The translations under genes and the position numbers were made by a program. Below, piece by piece: positions 52,321 through 61,154 of a stretch of DNA of 64,000 nt. Numbering within the stretch: position 1 is the stretch's first letter; every line of letters starts with the position of its first letter. Origin of the DNA: Anaerocolumna chitinilytica (GTDB lineage: Bacteria; Bacillota; Clostridia; Lachnospirales; Lachnospiraceae); assembly GCF_014218355.1 (NCBI RefSeq), contig NZ_AP023368.1:686001-750000 (forward strand), written 5' to 3'. The notes under the pieces were generated by a model. The model saw only the letters and a list, made by a program, of their open reading frames with translations. It searched no databases and was not told where the DNA came from.

Positions 52321-54627
52321 ATGGCAAATACTAAATGGGAAGATATAATAATAGGACAAGAACTGATTAAGAAAAGAAATCTTAGAAATAAGACTTTTGT
52401 ATTAAAAAAGGAAAAGTCAGAGTTATTACCTCTATTGGTTGATGAGGGCTGGGAAAAGGTTAGAGAATATGAGAACAATAAGTATGTAGGGTTAAAGAAA
52501 AATAAGAATATAGAAGAGCAATTTGAAGATCGTATATGGGTAATGCTTGCAAATATGGGTTTTCTTGAAATGAATGGGAGTAGGGAGTTTGAAATGTCGT
52601 ACGACTTTCATGATCCCAATAAGATGCGACATATTGATGTATTTGCCGTAGATGATGAGACGATTTTATTGGTAGAATGTAAAGCATCTGAAGAGTTACA
52701 GGAAGCAAACTTTGATGAACAAATACAGGAGTTAAGTAATAAACTAGAAGGTCTGCGAAGGGAAGCAGTAAAACAGTATCCAGGAAGAAAAGTTAAGTTT
52801 ATATGGGCTTCATATAATTATATAATGAATAGAAAAGATTTAATGGCATTAGAAAAAGCTGGAATTATCTTTTTTAATAATTCGACTGTTGATTACTATG
52901 TAGAACTAATAAAACATATTGGAACATCAGCGCGATATCAGTTGCTCGGAAGTTTGTTTGCTAATCAAGAGATAAAAAACATGGATAATAGAATTCCGGC
53001 AATTCAAGGTAGAATGGGTGGGTATATATATTATTCATTTTCAATTGAACCAGAGAAACTATTAAAAATCGGTTATGTACTTCATAGAAATGAAGCCAAT
53101 CAAAGTATGATGCCGACGTATCAACGCCTGATTAAAAAGAAAAGATTGCAAGAGGTTCGTGAATATATAAATGAAGGCGGTTATTTTCCAAATTCTATTA
53201 TTATTAGTATTGATACAGGGGGTAAAGTACTGCAATTTGATTCGGCTCAACCTAAATTGGATAATTCTATATCTAAGATTGGTATTCTACATATTCCTAA
53301 AAAGTATAGATCCGCTTATATAATTGATGGGCAACACAGATTATATGGATATTCTAATTCTAAATATGCAAATACAAACTCTATACCTGTTGTAGCTTTT
53401 GTGGATCTTGAGAGAAGTGAACAAATCAAAATGTTCATGGATATCAATGAGAACCAGAAAGCTGTTCCGAAAACATTACGTGTAACACTTAATGCTGATA
53501 TGCTATGGGAATCACCTGACTATAATGAGCAAAGGCAGGCGTTGAGATCTAAAATAGCCCAGATGCTAGGAGATGAGCCTACTTCACCGCTATATTCGAG
53601 AATTGTAATTGGTGAAAATGAATCTTCTCCAACTAAGTGCATAACTGTGGAAGCAATTCAAGTGGCTTTAAAAAAAAGTAGCTTCTTCACTATGTTTGGA
53701 AAGAAAAATGAGATTGTGAAAGAGGGTACATTTGATTATGGAAGTAATCAAGAAACATGTGATTTGTTTTATCCATTTATAGAATATTGTCTTCTTTATA
53801 TCAGAGATGCTTGTACGGAGGAATGGGAAAAAGGTGACAGAGATAGTGGGATGCTCACTATGAATCGAGGAATTCAAGCAATAATTAGAGTTATAAATGA
53901 TGTGGTTAGTATGCTTGTTTCTAAAAGAGAAATCAATCCTAAGACACAATCCGTAGAAGAAATGTTTGATATTATCAGATACTACTTATCACCATTGACA
54001 GAATACATTAATAATCTTACTTCAGAACAAAGGAAGGATTTACGAGGATATTTCGGAGGTGGTGCAGATACTAGATTTTGGAGAGCATATCAAAAAGCTA
54101 TTGCAGATGCGCGTCCCGGTTTTACGCCTGAAGGTCTTGAAGAATTTTGGATAAATGAAACGCAAATATATAATGATGATACAAAGGAAATGATTTTTGA
54201 GATAGAGAGAAGAACAAAAGTTTTAATTTCAGAAAAACTTGAGGATTTTTATGGAACAAATTGGTTAGTAAAAGGTCTGCCTAAGTCAGTATATACCAAG
54301 GCAAAAACAATTGCTGATGAAAAAATCTATGAGAGCATAACCAATAATGAAGAGGGGGATGAGATCTCACCATGGAGTTTCGTTACATTGGATGATTGTA
54401 AGCAAATAATTATAAGTGGTAAACTTTGGTCTACAATCTTTGAATTTATTTTTGTAAGACCAGAAGAGCAGAGCATTATAGGAGGTAAAGAAGCAAAAAC
54501 TGCATGGATTTCAAAAATCAACACAATACAGAATAAATTGAGTTTTAACAAATATAGTGTACCAGCAACAGAGTACCAATATGTTAAAAGTATTTATGAC
54601 TGGTTGACAGGATTATTGGTTTTATGA
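52321..54627 (+). CDS. PD-(D/E)XK nuclease-like domain fused to DGQHR (DndB-like) domain
   Basis: The protein has 768 residues. Residues 60-125 show a restriction-endonuclease-like site, Asp106 (RHIDVFAV) and Glu119-x-Lys121 (LLVECKAS). Near 335 comes the motif that names the DGQHR family, IIDGQHRLYGY (Asp336-Arg340). MFMDINENQKAV follows, as in DndB and related proteins of DNA-modification systems. The last 250 residues are unassigned. DGQHR proteins are associated with DNA backbone or base modification loci and regulate or sense DNA. The fused nuclease site suggests a second effector. It is the last gene of the operon, 11 bp after the methyltransferase. Confidence 0.83.
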   Translation: MANTKWEDIIIGQELIKKRNLRNKTFVLKKEKSELLPLLVDEGWEKVREYENNKYVGLKKNKNIEEQFEDRIWVMLANMGFLEMNGSREFEMSYDFHDPNKMRHIDVFAVDDETILLVECKASEELQEANFDEQIQELSNKLEGLRREAVKQYPGRKVKFIWASYNYIMNRKDLMALEKAGIIFFNNSTVDYYVELIKHIGTSARYQLLGSLFANQEIKNMDNRIPAIQGRMGGYIYYSFSIEPEKLLKIGYVLHRNEANQSMMPTYQRLIKKKRLQEVREYINEGGYFPNSIIISIDTGGKVLQFDSAQPKLDNSISKIGILHIPKKYRSAYIIDGQHRLYGYSNSKYANTNSIPVVAFVDLERSEQIKMFMDINENQKAVPKTLRVTLNADMLWESPDYNEQRQALRSKIAQMLGDEPTSPLYSRIVIGENESSPTKCITVEAIQVALKKSSFFTMFGKKNEIVKEGTFDYGSNQETCDLFYPFIEYCLLYIRDACTEEWEKGDRDSGMLTMNRGIQAIIRVINDVVSMLVSKREINPKTQSVEEMFDIIRYYLSPLTEYINNLTSEQRKDLRGYFGGGADTRFWRAYQKAIADARPGFTPEGLEEFWINETQIYNDDTKEMIFEIERRTKVLISEKLEDFYGTNWLVKGLPKSVYTKAKTIADEKIYESITNNEEGDEISPWSFVTLDDCKQIIISGKLWSTIFEFIFVRPEEQSIIGGKEAKTAWISKINTIQNKLSFNKYSVPATEYQYVKSIYDWLTGLLVL

Positions 54628-55002
54628 TGTTTCAATGTGAATATCATCATGAGAGGCGATATTAATAATTTTTACAAAGCATTTTAACGTACAGCTTATA
54701 TGTTTATCGGATATCAATAAGAGCGATGTTATTATTGCTATAATAATGTGATTAAGTTGGTAATTAAAGATCAGAATCTTTCTAATCATGCGATTATGAC
54801 TCATGAAGGAAATGAGCGTATTGAACATATATACTATAAAATAATGAATGGCCAAATGAGCTTGTTTTAATTGAACTTCAAATTGAAACAATAATAGATT
54901 GAGCTAGGAGAAACTTTGTGGCTGATTTAGTCGTAATACTTACTATCTACCATTTACTATGGTAAAAAAGAATGACGGTAAATTTAGTAATATCAATAGA
55001 TA

Positions 55003-55038
55003 AAGCCATTGGGTGTAGAAATTACACTCAGTGGCTTT
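55003..55038 (+). terminator. Stem-loop, possible terminator of the defence operon
   Basis: AAGCCATTGGGTGTA pairs with TACACTCAGTGGCTT (two mismatches) around GAAAT. Only TTGATT follows. It is the first strong hairpin after the operon, but lies 375 bp from its end. Confidence 0.5.
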
Positions 55039-55060
55039 GATTAATATGTTTACAGTAGGG

Positions 55061-55152
55061 ACAGCTGTGCTAAGCTATCCCAAGAGCGGAAGGCTCTGGT
55101 CTCTATTTAGGTGGGAATCAGAGCCTTTCTTTATGTCTATCAGCATAGCTGT
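55061..55152. repeat. Nested inverted repeats
   Basis: The outer arms are ACAGCTGTGCT and AGCATAGCTGT. The inner arms are AAGGCTCTG (55090) and CAGAGCCTT (55119). It folds into a long, interrupted hairpin with no coding. Confidence 0.55.
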
Positions 55153-55308
55153 GGGTTCATGCTGTCAACATATAGAGAAGATTGACTTTTGGTCCACTGG
55201 ACCAGAAGCAACTTTTTGAATTATTTTTTGAAATGTAATATTATATATCTAACAGACTAACATGAAAGTAAAACTGGTAAAATGCATATTAAGATGAAAG
55301 AGGCAATG

Positions 55309-55974
55309 ATGAGACTATTTGATTGGATAAAAAGGAAAACAAGCACAAGCACTAGAACTTTTAAAGGTGAAGAACAAAGAAATGAAGAAAAGCATGAGAC
55401 GATTGCAACAACATTAGGGGAATTAGCGAAGAATGAACATACATATTGGAAGTTTAGTCAATCTCAAAGTGGTAGAAGTGCAGAGCCTGTGTATATTCAA
55501 TATATTGCAGGTGAGGTTACAATAGCAGAGGATGATGAAAAATTTTTATCATTTGTAAATGAAGATAATATTGCTAAATGCTATATGTATGGGGATGTAT
55601 TAACTAAATTTTGTTTTGATATGCAAAATGAAAATTTTGTTAAGATATGCGATGAAAAATATCATTATATCGGTGGTGGATTAGGAGAATATGAAAGTCA
55701 AAAGTTATTAGTGGAAGCTAATTATTCACTAAAGGAAATGGATACAATCGTTATGTTAATTAAAATGGTGAAGCAACCGAGTACATTTATATCTTTTTAT
55801 AAAAGTTTTTATGGACCTAATTTAGAGCAACGATTAAGAAAATATGAATATAATGAAACTGCCGATTTTATGAGTTATATACGAGAAAATCATGCATATG
55901 ACAGTCTAGAAGGAGCAAAAGAAATAATTAATAAGATTGATGCTATATCAAAAGAGTTTTTAGAAAGTAGATAA
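55309..55974 (+). CDS. Hypothetical protein of the element debris
   Basis: The protein has about 221 residues. AAAGAGG lies before two adjacent ATGs (55306, 55309), and an earlier in-frame ATG at 55282 has no ribosome site. It is soluble, with a basic N-terminus (DWIKRKTSTSTRTFKG) and then an alpha/beta-looking domain (FLSFVNEDNIAKCYMYGD, GGGLGEYESQKLLVE). No family is recognised. It could be an immunity or cargo protein of the neighbouring element. Confidence 0.65.
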   Translation: MRLFDWIKRKTSTSTRTFKGEEQRNEEKHETIATTLGELAKNEHTYWKFSQSQSGRSAEPVYIQYIAGEVTIAEDDEKFLSFVNEDNIAKCYMYGDVLTKFCFDMQNENFVKICDEKYHYIGGGLGEYESQKLLVEANYSLKEMDTIVMLIKMVKQPSTFISFYKSFYGPNLEQRLRKYEYNETADFMSYIRENHAYDSLEGAKEIINKIDAISKEFLESR

Positions 55975-55976
55975 AT

Positions 55977-55995
55977 CGTTAGGGTATCCCTAACG
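55977..55995. terminator. Small perfect hairpin after the hypothetical gene
   Basis: CGTTAGGG and CCCTAACG flank TAT. It lies 2 bp after the stop codon. It has no T-run, so termination is doubtful. Confidence 0.4.
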
Positions 55996-56253
55996 CGGAC
56001 GACATAGGAGTACGGAATTCTGGAGTAAAGTTTATGCAACTTTAGGCGTATCCCGTTATCCTTTTTTATCTCTAGGTATCGGATTGGTCGGCTTTAGGAC
56101 GGATGTGCTGCAGGTATTGATTTTACTGGATTTTCAATAGTCGGATTATATGTTTCTGAATAATGTTAATAGGTAGATAAATTGTAAAGTGAATAAAAGG
56201 CTGGTCGGATATTCCGTCTGTATGGACGGATTGGTCGGAAGGCGCATAAATAA

Positions 56254-56293
56254 AGGCTTTGAAGCAGGTTAGGTGCTTCGGAGTCTTTTTTTT
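56254..56293 (+). terminator. Strong rho-independent terminator without an upstream gene
   Basis: AGGCTTTGAAGCA pairs with TGCTTCGGAGTCT (GU pairs) around GGTTAGG, followed by nine T. No gene ends nearby, so the 55996-56253 DNA may be transcribed as RNA or be gene debris. Confidence 0.8.
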
Positions 56294-56300
56294 GCTTGTT

Positions 56301-56341
56301 TTTAGCAATCAGTATTATTTCAACCCAAATACAATGTAGAA
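56301..56341 (+). repeat. Shared 40-bp leader, copy 1
   Basis: TTTAGCAATCAG followed by ATTTCAACCCAAATACA recurs at 60759-60800, in both cases just upstream of a small gene with an AGAAGGGAGA ribosome site. It is probably a common promoter or operator of the lost element. Confidence 0.7.
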
Positions 56342-56367
56342 GATTCAATCAGAAGGGAGATGAAAAA

Positions 56368-56538
56368 ATGGATGTGAAAATCTTCGACAGTCTGAGCACG
56401 TATTGGATGATCTATTTCTATTTGGCTAGTGGTAGCATGCCAAGAGATGATGTTTGTAAGTACCTCAAAGAAAATGGGAAAGGTGTTACTACTGCAAAGG
56501 AACATACAAAGAAAGCAGCGGAAGGGGTACTTAATTAA
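56368..56538 (+). CDS. Small protein of integrative-element debris, 3' end at deletion scar
   Basis: There are 56 residues from the ATG at 56368, with AGAAGGGAGA upstream. The start (DVKIFDSLSTYWMIYFYLAS) looks like a normal protein, but the stop codon lies at the point where the tail of an unrelated CpaB-like gene begins, so the end is probably not native. The family is unknown. Confidence 0.5.
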   Translation: MDVKIFDSLSTYWMIYFYLASGSMPRDDVCKYLKENGKGVTTAKEHTKKAAEGVLN

Positions 56539-56972
56539 CTGCTGTTCCTGAATCAGCTTATCGCTCTCTTAAAGATCTTCCAAAGGAAGGATTCTATGTG
56601 GAAAATACTATGGGAAAATCCCAGATGGTATTAAAGGATGACATTGCAAAGCAGGATGAAGTTATGGATAAGTATAAGGGTGGTTATGAAGTGACTTCCT
56701 TTGCAGCAGAGTCCTTTGATGGTGGTGTAAATGGCAGCTTAAGACGTGGCGATATAGTAAATGTTTATGCCCTTGATCCTGCAACAGAATTACTGACACT
56801 TATGGCAGAGAATGTGTATGTGGCAGAAGTATATGATAATGCTGGAAAGAAAGTTGGAGAGCCAAAAGAAATCGAAACATCCTTTACTGTTTATGTAACA
56901 CCGGAGGAAGTGGAGAATATTAACTTGGCGGTTGTGTATGGTGGTATTCAGATGTATTTGAAGACGGAGTAG
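56535..56972 (+). pseudogene. C-terminal fragment of a CpaB/SAF-domain-like protein
   Basis: The frame is open from 56535 and reads TAVPESAYRSLKDLPKEGFY before the first ATG at 56598, so the 5' end has been deleted. The rest has RRGDIVNVYALDPATELL and a beta-rich end (SFTVYVTPEEVENINLAVVY), as in CpaB-type pilus-assembly proteins carried by Lachnospiraceae integrative elements. The family call is from memory. A start at 56598 has no clear ribosome site. Confidence 0.6.
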
Positions 56973-57270
56973 TGGATATTGAAATATGGAAGTACGGGAA
57001 TGCACTTACAGTTTTTGTGGGTGCATTTTTAATGTTATGAAAAGAAGAGGTGGTTGCCAAACAAAGCATAATGTGGCGACGAGAAAGAATGCTTATTTAA
57101 AATAATTCCTAATTAGACGTGACGTTACAATGAGATAGAAAAAAACAGGAATAAAAAGAATAAATAATTCTTGAACACTTGACGGGAACATTTGCGTATG
57201 ATAAACTAATATAAGAATAAAACATCAGAAAAATTCTTGAATATTAAAAAAAGAAGCGGAGGATTGAAGA

Positions 57271-59556
57271 GTGACGGAATATAAACTGAATATGATTCTT
57301 GATGGAGGGTCATATAAAATCTCATATACCAAGGATGGGAAGCAGAATAAGGTTACAATTGGTAATGAGAAAAATACTACCGTTATGGCAGCTAGAAAGA
57401 TTTGCACAGAGGTAGAAGACTTACTAAATTCTGATATGAGTATCGCAAATCTTGAAAAGATGTATGCCATAAATACTGATGCAGAACGATGCGGCTATCA
57501 TGGCTCGGTTTTAAAGTATCAGAATACATCAATTGAGATAGTTGTTAAAATGTTGTTTCCGGATGAGTACAATAAGTTTATTAACAGTGAGGAATTTAAC
57601 CAAATCAAGATTGAAGAAAATCCTCTGGAAATTCTTAATGTTGGTTGTACTGGTTCGGGAAAAACCAGATTTATCTTGTGTGCAGTGCTCTCTAAGCAGG
57701 CATTAAAGAATTTTGTTCCTGCTTTGACAAGTCTAAGGGAAACTACAGCTTGTTCAATTGTCTATCATTTTAATTCATTATCGGTAGAAATAGATGATGG
57801 ATGTGATTTTAAGGTTGTAACAAAGCTTAAAGATGAAGAAGAAGTAATTTACAGCATAAAAGCACTAATCGTGGAGGCTGTTGAAGAGTATATTGTTACA
57901 ATCAAGGAAAACTGTAAAGAAATAGTAGACCTAAAGGAGCTATGTTCGAAATGCAGAAATGCTGTAGAAAAGAGATTGGAAATGAACTATGATAAAACCT
58001 TTGGGTTGGGAACGAGAATAATTAACAATGAATTAGCTGCCGCTATTGAGACCTTGACAAAAAATGCTTTGATGGACTTTTATGGAAGTAGCAAATCGAT
58101 TGATAAGATGTCAAGGGATGATAGTGATTTTATAATAAAGCAGCTTATTCGTGATTATGGTGATGAACAGTTTGATATCAGCAGTGATGAGATAAATTCA
58201 ATGATTAGTAATTATGATAATGCTGAGATTGTTCAAAAGATATATAATGAACTAATGTTGGATTTGCATAAATATAACGAGCAGTATTCTCAAAATTCGG
58301 TTGTTGGAGAGTATATTAGTTATTGCGGACAATCGGAAAGAGAAGAAACGCTTTTGTATCTAAGTCATGTTTTCGGAAATAAGAGTAAACAGAGAAAAGG
58401 TGACTTTTACATGATTGAACCGCTTGTAAAGAATGCAGAGTTTTACTTAAAGACTACCAAAATGGCATATGACAGGGAAATTATTCTTTCAGACAGTGTA
58501 GGTATTAACCAAGGACAAAAAGATGCAGCAAGAATTAATGAAGTTGTGTTTAACAGAGTTCAAGGATCAGTTCAAACTAGAAAACCTGATATTATTATGT
58601 ATCATACAAAACTCAATAACAAGGATGACTATATGCTCGATGTTGTTAAAAAGCTTAACGCACAAGGTTATGGTCACTCTACATATATTGTTGCAGGTAG
58701 GTTGGATGAAGTTCTTGCCACATATCTTTCTGATAATTATATAGAGAAGGGAGATGTAACAGAAGAGTCTTTCAGTGATTTTATTGATGAAACAAGACAG
58801 ATATATGTCGAGTCAGATAGTGTTACATTGAATTCTATTATCGGTAAAAATTATATTATATGTGATAAGACAAATAAGCTTGCAGAAGAGTATGAATTTG
58901 CAAAAGAGTATGCTTGTCCAGCTGTTTTGGAACAAGTCATAAACGAAAGATTGAATATTGGTGTGAGTAATTGTCTTTACGATGATGTTGATTTTATGGA
59001 TATTATCCAGAGCAATAATGTTGCAGGAAATGTATATCAGCAATATCTTAATAGCATTCCTTATATGATACCAATGGCATATAGCAAAATGAGATGGAAT
59101 ACGCTCCAGAAGGCAATTGAAGAATTATGTTGGAATAATCTGGGTTTTGATGTATTATATCCTTCATTTAAAATTAAAGATGCTATCGCCGATGAATTGA
59201 ACAGAGATGAAATCAAAAGCGAATTTGAAAAGAAATTCGATGAAAATGCAGAAGAAATGAAGCGAAGATACCTGCTTGAGGTGGGAGAAGTTGCTCAAAT
59301 TGTATTGGTAACGGAGTACCGTGCACTTATGAAAAAAATGTTAGATATGCGTTATGATACAGCCCTTAGAACAGATCTTAATCTCTCGATGACAGATGAT
59401 CGTAAACATAATCTTCAGCGCCTTTACAAGAGTTGTCTTGAACAAGAGGGCATAAAAGGAGCGCATGCTTTGAAAATTGTTTTTCATATTGCGTGGATTA
59501 GGACGTTGGAATTTTTTAAGAGACAAGCTCAATTCTCTATACAAGTTAGGCTATAG
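57271..59556 (+). CDS. Large P-loop GTPase-like protein of unknown function
   Basis: The protein has 761 residues and starts at GTG with GGAGGATT upstream. Walker A is NVGCTGSGKTRF (about 122-133), and a G3-like DxxG is at ILSDSVGINQG (Asp near 408), both as in dynamin-like or septin-like GTPases. The long region between them and the C-terminal 300 residues are helical, with no known domain. The N-terminal 60 residues (YKISYTKDGKQNKVTIGN) may be a small beta domain. It stands next to a defence operon in element debris, so it may be a stand-alone defence gene (inference). Confidence 0.65.
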   Translation: MTEYKLNMILDGGSYKISYTKDGKQNKVTIGNEKNTTVMAARKICTEVEDLLNSDMSIANLEKMYAINTDAERCGYHGSVLKYQNTSIEIVVKMLFPDEYNKFINSEEFNQIKIEENPLEILNVGCTGSGKTRFILCAVLSKQALKNFVPALTSLRETTACSIVYHFNSLSVEIDDGCDFKVVTKLKDEEEVIYSIKALIVEAVEEYIVTIKENCKEIVDLKELCSKCRNAVEKRLEMNYDKTFGLGTRIINNELAAAIETLTKNALMDFYGSSKSIDKMSRDDSDFIIKQLIRDYGDEQFDISSDEINSMISNYDNAEIVQKIYNELMLDLHKYNEQYSQNSVVGEYISYCGQSEREETLLYLSHVFGNKSKQRKGDFYMIEPLVKNAEFYLKTTKMAYDREIILSDSVGINQGQKDAARINEVVFNRVQGSVQTRKPDIIMYHTKLNNKDDYMLDVVKKLNAQGYGHSTYIVAGRLDEVLATYLSDNYIEKGDVTEESFSDFIDETRQIYVESDSVTLNSIIGKNYIICDKTNKLAEEYEFAKEYACPAVLEQVINERLNIGVSNCLYDDVDFMDIIQSNNVAGNVYQQYLNSIPYMIPMAYSKMRWNTLQKAIEELCWNNLGFDVLYPSFKIKDAIADELNRDEIKSEFEKKFDENAEEMKRRYLLEVGEVAQIVLVTEYRALMKKMLDMRYDTALRTDLNLSMTDDRKHNLQRLYKSCLEQEGIKGAHALKIVFHIAWIRTLEFFKRQAQFSIQVRL

Positions 59557-59579
59557 GAGTGTTATAAGGAGGCTATGAA

Positions 59580-59783
59580 ATGCAGACAGATTTTAGCGTT
59601 AATTTAAACGATCTCGAATCCACAGGCATTATTGAATGTCCGTATTGTGGAAAGGGGAAAGCATACATTTATGGAACTACGGGAATGCAGTCTAGTGGTT
59701 GCAGTGTTTGCAAAAGAATAGTCTTATGGGATTTTGACAACAAGACTGCATACAAAGCTTCTGCAAAGAAGTTTGCAAGTTAA
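59580..59783 (+). CDS. Small zinc-ribbon protein
   Basis: The protein has 67 residues, with AAGGAGG upstream of the ATG. Four cysteines in ECPYCGKG and GCSVCKRIV form a zinc ribbon. The tail is basic (YKASAKKFAS). It lies 23 bp after the GTPase-like gene, probably in the same transcript. Similar small proteins occur in Clostridia integrative elements, and the role is unknown. Confidence 0.78.
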   Translation: MQTDFSVNLNDLESTGIIECPYCGKGKAYIYGTTGMQSSGCSVCKRIVLWDFDNKTAYKASAKKFAS

Positions 59784-59825
59784 TATTGATGCTACTTGAG
59801 CACAGGGGCATTTAAGCCACCACTT

Positions 59826-59890
59826 AGCCAGGGCAAATTAAAGTTAAGTAATTTAGTATTTAACTTTGATTTGTTCTGGCTTTTACTTTT
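59826..59890 (+). terminator. Long terminator hairpin
   Basis: AGCCAG with CAAAT and AAAGTTA pairs with TAACTTT, ATTTG and CTGGCT, followed by TTTTACTTTTAT. It ends the GTPase/zinc-ribbon transcript. Confidence 0.75.
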
Positions 59891-60126
59891 ATCCTGTCAT
59901 TTTTAAAGTGACATTTACTATAAACAGAAAGTTGGAATTAGAAATGCGTACATATGTTCGGTTTCTATTGCAAAAATCTTTTTATGATGGTATATTAATA
60001 CCAGAACATCAGTACGTTTATCAGACTGATGTGATCAGCAAAGAAGGTGTGCAGTAGCGGTACGGACTTCGGTACTTTCGGAAACGCTACTTCATTAGCC
60101 GATGGATCAACGGCTATAGTAACTAC

Positions 60127-60591
60127 TTGCGGAGGCAGCTGTTTAAATCACGTTCCCCAGAACGAGATAACGAGCAGTTTGTTTATAATGTTGATTTGGA
60201 TTTATTGTTAAATAACTACTTCCCTAAAGCTGTCGATTGCATAGGTGGTGCATTGTATCGTTCAAGAGGAGAGAGAGTATTAAAGGAAGATATGGAAAAC
60301 GTAAAGTATTGTTTGGAATTCATTCTTGGAATTATGAGATTGCGTAATTTGAATGATTCAATGATAACAGACAAGTACCTATCATTAAATAATCCGAAAA
60401 TGCAGGAACTATATAAGTATCTTGAGAGGATGTCTGATAACAATACGAAGATATATTCTTTCTTGAAATTGGAAATCACATCTAAAGGAATTTATGAAAA
60501 ATTATGTGATTTGTTATATGTTTTGTTTGTATATGTTACAGGCAATAATACAGAGGGAGAAATTAGAATCTCGCTTAATATTGATGAATAA
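60127..60591 (+). CDS. Hypothetical helical protein, possibly part of an amber-split gene
   Basis: There are 154 residues from TTG 60127. The same frame is open upstream to a TAG at 60055-60057, and beyond that stop it continues as a 37-residue ORF from ATG 59944. Codons between the stop and the TTG give basic, aromatic sequence (YFRKRYFISRWINGYS). The protein is helical with no known family (VKYCLEFILGIMRLRNL, LCDLLYVLFVYVTG). It may be one gene broken by a nonsense mutation. Confidence 0.45.
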   Translation: MRRQLFKSRSPERDNEQFVYNVDLDLLLNNYFPKAVDCIGGALYRSRGERVLKEDMENVKYCLEFILGIMRLRNLNDSMITDKYLSLNNPKMQELYKYLERMSDNNTKIYSFLKLEITSKGIYEKLCDLLYVLFVYVTGNNTEGEIRISLNIDE

Positions 60592-60758
60592 ATACGTGAG
60601 AATCATAAAACTTTTTTCTGCATCATTAGAGCATTGTCCAAAAAGTTGTGAAACAACATTTAATAAAATGATGACAATAATAAAGGCTATTTATTAGATC
60701 TACATATTTAGAATTATAATTTCTTTTTAGGGTGCATATATAATTTTTATAATTTGAA

Positions 60759-60800
60759 TTTAGCAATCAGAATTTTTTCAACCCAAATACATTATAAAAG
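60759..60800 (+). repeat. Shared 40-bp leader, copy 2
   Basis: This is the second copy of the TTTAGCAATCAG with TTTCAACCCAAATACA leader seen at 56301. It lies about 40 bp before the excisionase-like gene. The 160 bp upstream of it are A/T-rich with no gene. Confidence 0.7.
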
Positions 60801-60841
60801 AACCGGTAGGTTTTCTAATCTGTAGAAGGGAGAAAAATACT

Positions 60842-61105
60842 ATGGCTGAAAAGAAAGTGAACTTGGCAGATCCGGCAGTAAAAAAGAGATTTATTACCTA
60901 TAAGGAAGCAGCAGAACTTTACAGCATGGGAATTACAAGAGTAATGGAACATGCAAAGTCAGCAGGAGCTACCTATAAGATGGGAAATAAGGTGCTGGTT
61001 AATACAGATATTTTTGAAGCATACTTAGAGCAGTTTCGTATTCCGGGAGAGTATGAGGGAATGGCAAGAAAATTCATCCCTGATATGGGTAAGTTGTATT
61101 GTTAA
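60842..61105 (+). CDS. Excisionase-like protein (DUF6462-type)
   Basis: The protein has 87 residues, with AGAAGGGAGA upstream. A winged-helix DNA-binding motif of the excisionase/MerR kind is visible: FITYKEAAELYSMGITRVME, AKSAGATYKMGNKVLVNTDI. Such proteins sit beside integrases in Tn916-like and Lachnospiraceae integrative elements and help excision. No integrase is in the window, so the element seems broken. It marks the right end of the accessory region. Confidence 0.68.
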   Translation: MAEKKVNLADPAVKKRFITYKEAAELYSMGITRVMEHAKSAGATYKMGNKVLVNTDIFEAYLEQFRIPGEYEGMARKFIPDMGKLYC

Positions 61106-61154
61106 TCAAAGAATTAGTTGTACATAAACTGGTATATTGTATTTAATACCATAT

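Larger units (their letters stand above)
54628..55280. other. Gap after the defence operon
   Basis: About 650 bp have no convincing gene. It contains a stem-loop at 55003 and a nested inverted repeat at 55061. The first 370 bp are A/T-rich, with no structure that I can see. Confidence 0.6.

Noticed and set aside
42639..54627. Druantia, BREX or Dnd/Dpd system
   Set aside because: There is no giant DruE, no PglX/PglZ/BrxL, and no dndCDE or dpdA. The separate DrmA and DrmB genes fit DISARM better.
54622..54891. 89-residue minus-strand ORF after the defence operon
   Set aside because: It has Ile- and His-rich low-complexity sequence, no ribosome site and no similarity to a known family.
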